From NCBI GenBank assembly GCA_019925795.1, contig CM034312.1, forward strand, positions 87,830,914 through 87,894,913: 64,000 nucleotides of DNA, in the 5' to 3' direction. Position 1 is the stretch's first letter. The number at the start of each line of letters is the position of its first letter. Positions 63,241 through 64,000 of the stretch are shown in pieces. The notes below the pieces were generated by a model. It saw only the letters and a program-made list of their open reading frames with translations, was not told the origin of the DNA and did not search any database. A program made the position numbers and the translations under genes. The stretch comes from Dendrobium chrysotoxum. Its lineage: Eukaryota; Streptophyta; Magnoliopsida; Asparagales; Orchidaceae.

Positions 63241-64000
63241 TCTGCTTATGTAGGAGGTTCTTTCAATATGCAATAACAATGTCAGATGACATTCCTGTTT
63301 TCTGTAGGTTAGTCACATGCATATGCAACATATAAACATGTATATATAATGCATTTATTACAATTAAATGCATCTTATGATGCTTGATGCATCATATGAA
63401 ATTATTATGCATGTTGCAATGTGTGTACGAGGGGCATTTTAAGATATTCACATGCAATGCAAAGGTATGTTTTGCATTTTTTAAAATGTAACTGATTGTA
63501 TGGATGACTATTGATGCCAAGTGCACAGGGTTTTATTTTGGGCTTTGTTGACGCCTTCTGTTCGCTTGTATGAATGTTGCGGAGCCGGTGGCGTGGCTTT
63601 GTGCTTCAACAGCCTGTCATTTTTAGTACTAATTCCCTGCTTTTGCGTACATGTAAATCATAGCGTTGTTATCCGACTGCTGTGAGACACTTCATTATTC
63701 TGATGTATGCTCCCTTTTCTCATTCTTCAAAAGATCAAATCTATAAATCAACCAACCCTTGTTTAAATTGAATAAATACATCTAAACGACATGACATCAT
63801 TTTGTGATAGATGATGTATCATAAGCTGATGAGACCAGGGGCTTGATTAATGCATCATTATATTTCTTTATCTCCGACTAATCACGAGGGTATGACATTA
63901 AGTTGAGGGTTTTCATCTTTGTGTCTTCACTCGAATAACACGACATAATTATTGGGAGCCCTAGCATTTTTGAAAAGATAATAGAATGAGGTATCTTTTT
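63241..64000 (-). mobile_element. Unclassified repeat family A, copy 2, right part
   Basis: It resumes with the fourth tandem unit GCTTATGTAGGAGG, then a stretch rich in ATGCAT words (63,300-63,480), then a block whose reverse (GCAGGGAATTAGTACTAAAAA) matches 17,871 onward in the intron copy. Beyond about 63,660 I cannot align it by eye. No gene is seen. Confidence 0.55.

Overview
The window is nuclear DNA of a flowering plant. It carries a single intact protein-coding gene in repeat-rich, AT-rich surroundings dominated by Copia and Gypsy retrotransposons, with LINE, SINE and MITE remnants. The gene is the nuclear gene for the mitochondrial ATP synthase beta subunit (ATP2/atpB family), on the minus strand. 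The alanine- and serine-rich presequence and the Tat- and SIRE-type retrotransposons would suit a monocot with a large genome, but the species cannot be fixed from sequence alone.

Layout. 1-8,060: old LTR fragments, direct repeats and one perfect 28-bp palindrome. 8,065-8,193: a tRNA-derived SINE with a target-site duplication. 8,479-8,700: a duplicated 3'UTR. 8,698-23,188 (minus): the beta-subunit gene, nine exons encoding 556 residues. Exons 2-9 are compact, but intron 1 is about 12 kb and filled with an LTR/gag remnant, a snap-back MITE, part of an unclassified repeat family (family A) and two LINE fragments. One intron has a GC-AG boundary. 23,189-23,480: proximal promoter with a telo-box-like motif and a site II motif. 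23,490-34,090: repeats, a 2.1-kb solo LTR, Gypsy pol and Copia gag remnants, and a Tourist-like MITE. 34,100-40,974: a complete Tat-like Gypsy element on the minus strand, with TSD, LTRs, gag, an 85-bp tandem array and a spliced antisense ORF behind its own TATA box, but no pol. 43,362-46,690: diverged LTR copies of the same family. 46,800-64,000: a second copy of family A, inverted relative to the intron copy, interrupted by a SIRE-like Copia element (48,436-63,240), which is itself interrupted by a 6.36-kb non-coding TG...CA element (49,978-56,332, TSD CCTAT).

The strongest unexplained structure is in the Copia element. A 13-bp dyad (TCGTAC-N-GTACGA) occurs mostly as pairs whose centres lie 19-21 bp apart. 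Six pairs lie just upstream of a TATA box and an accessory ORF, and six more pairs plus singles lie in the 3' LTR. I read this as a possible element-encoded binding-site system (autoregulatory or anti-silencing). The DNA pattern is seen directly; its function is inferred.
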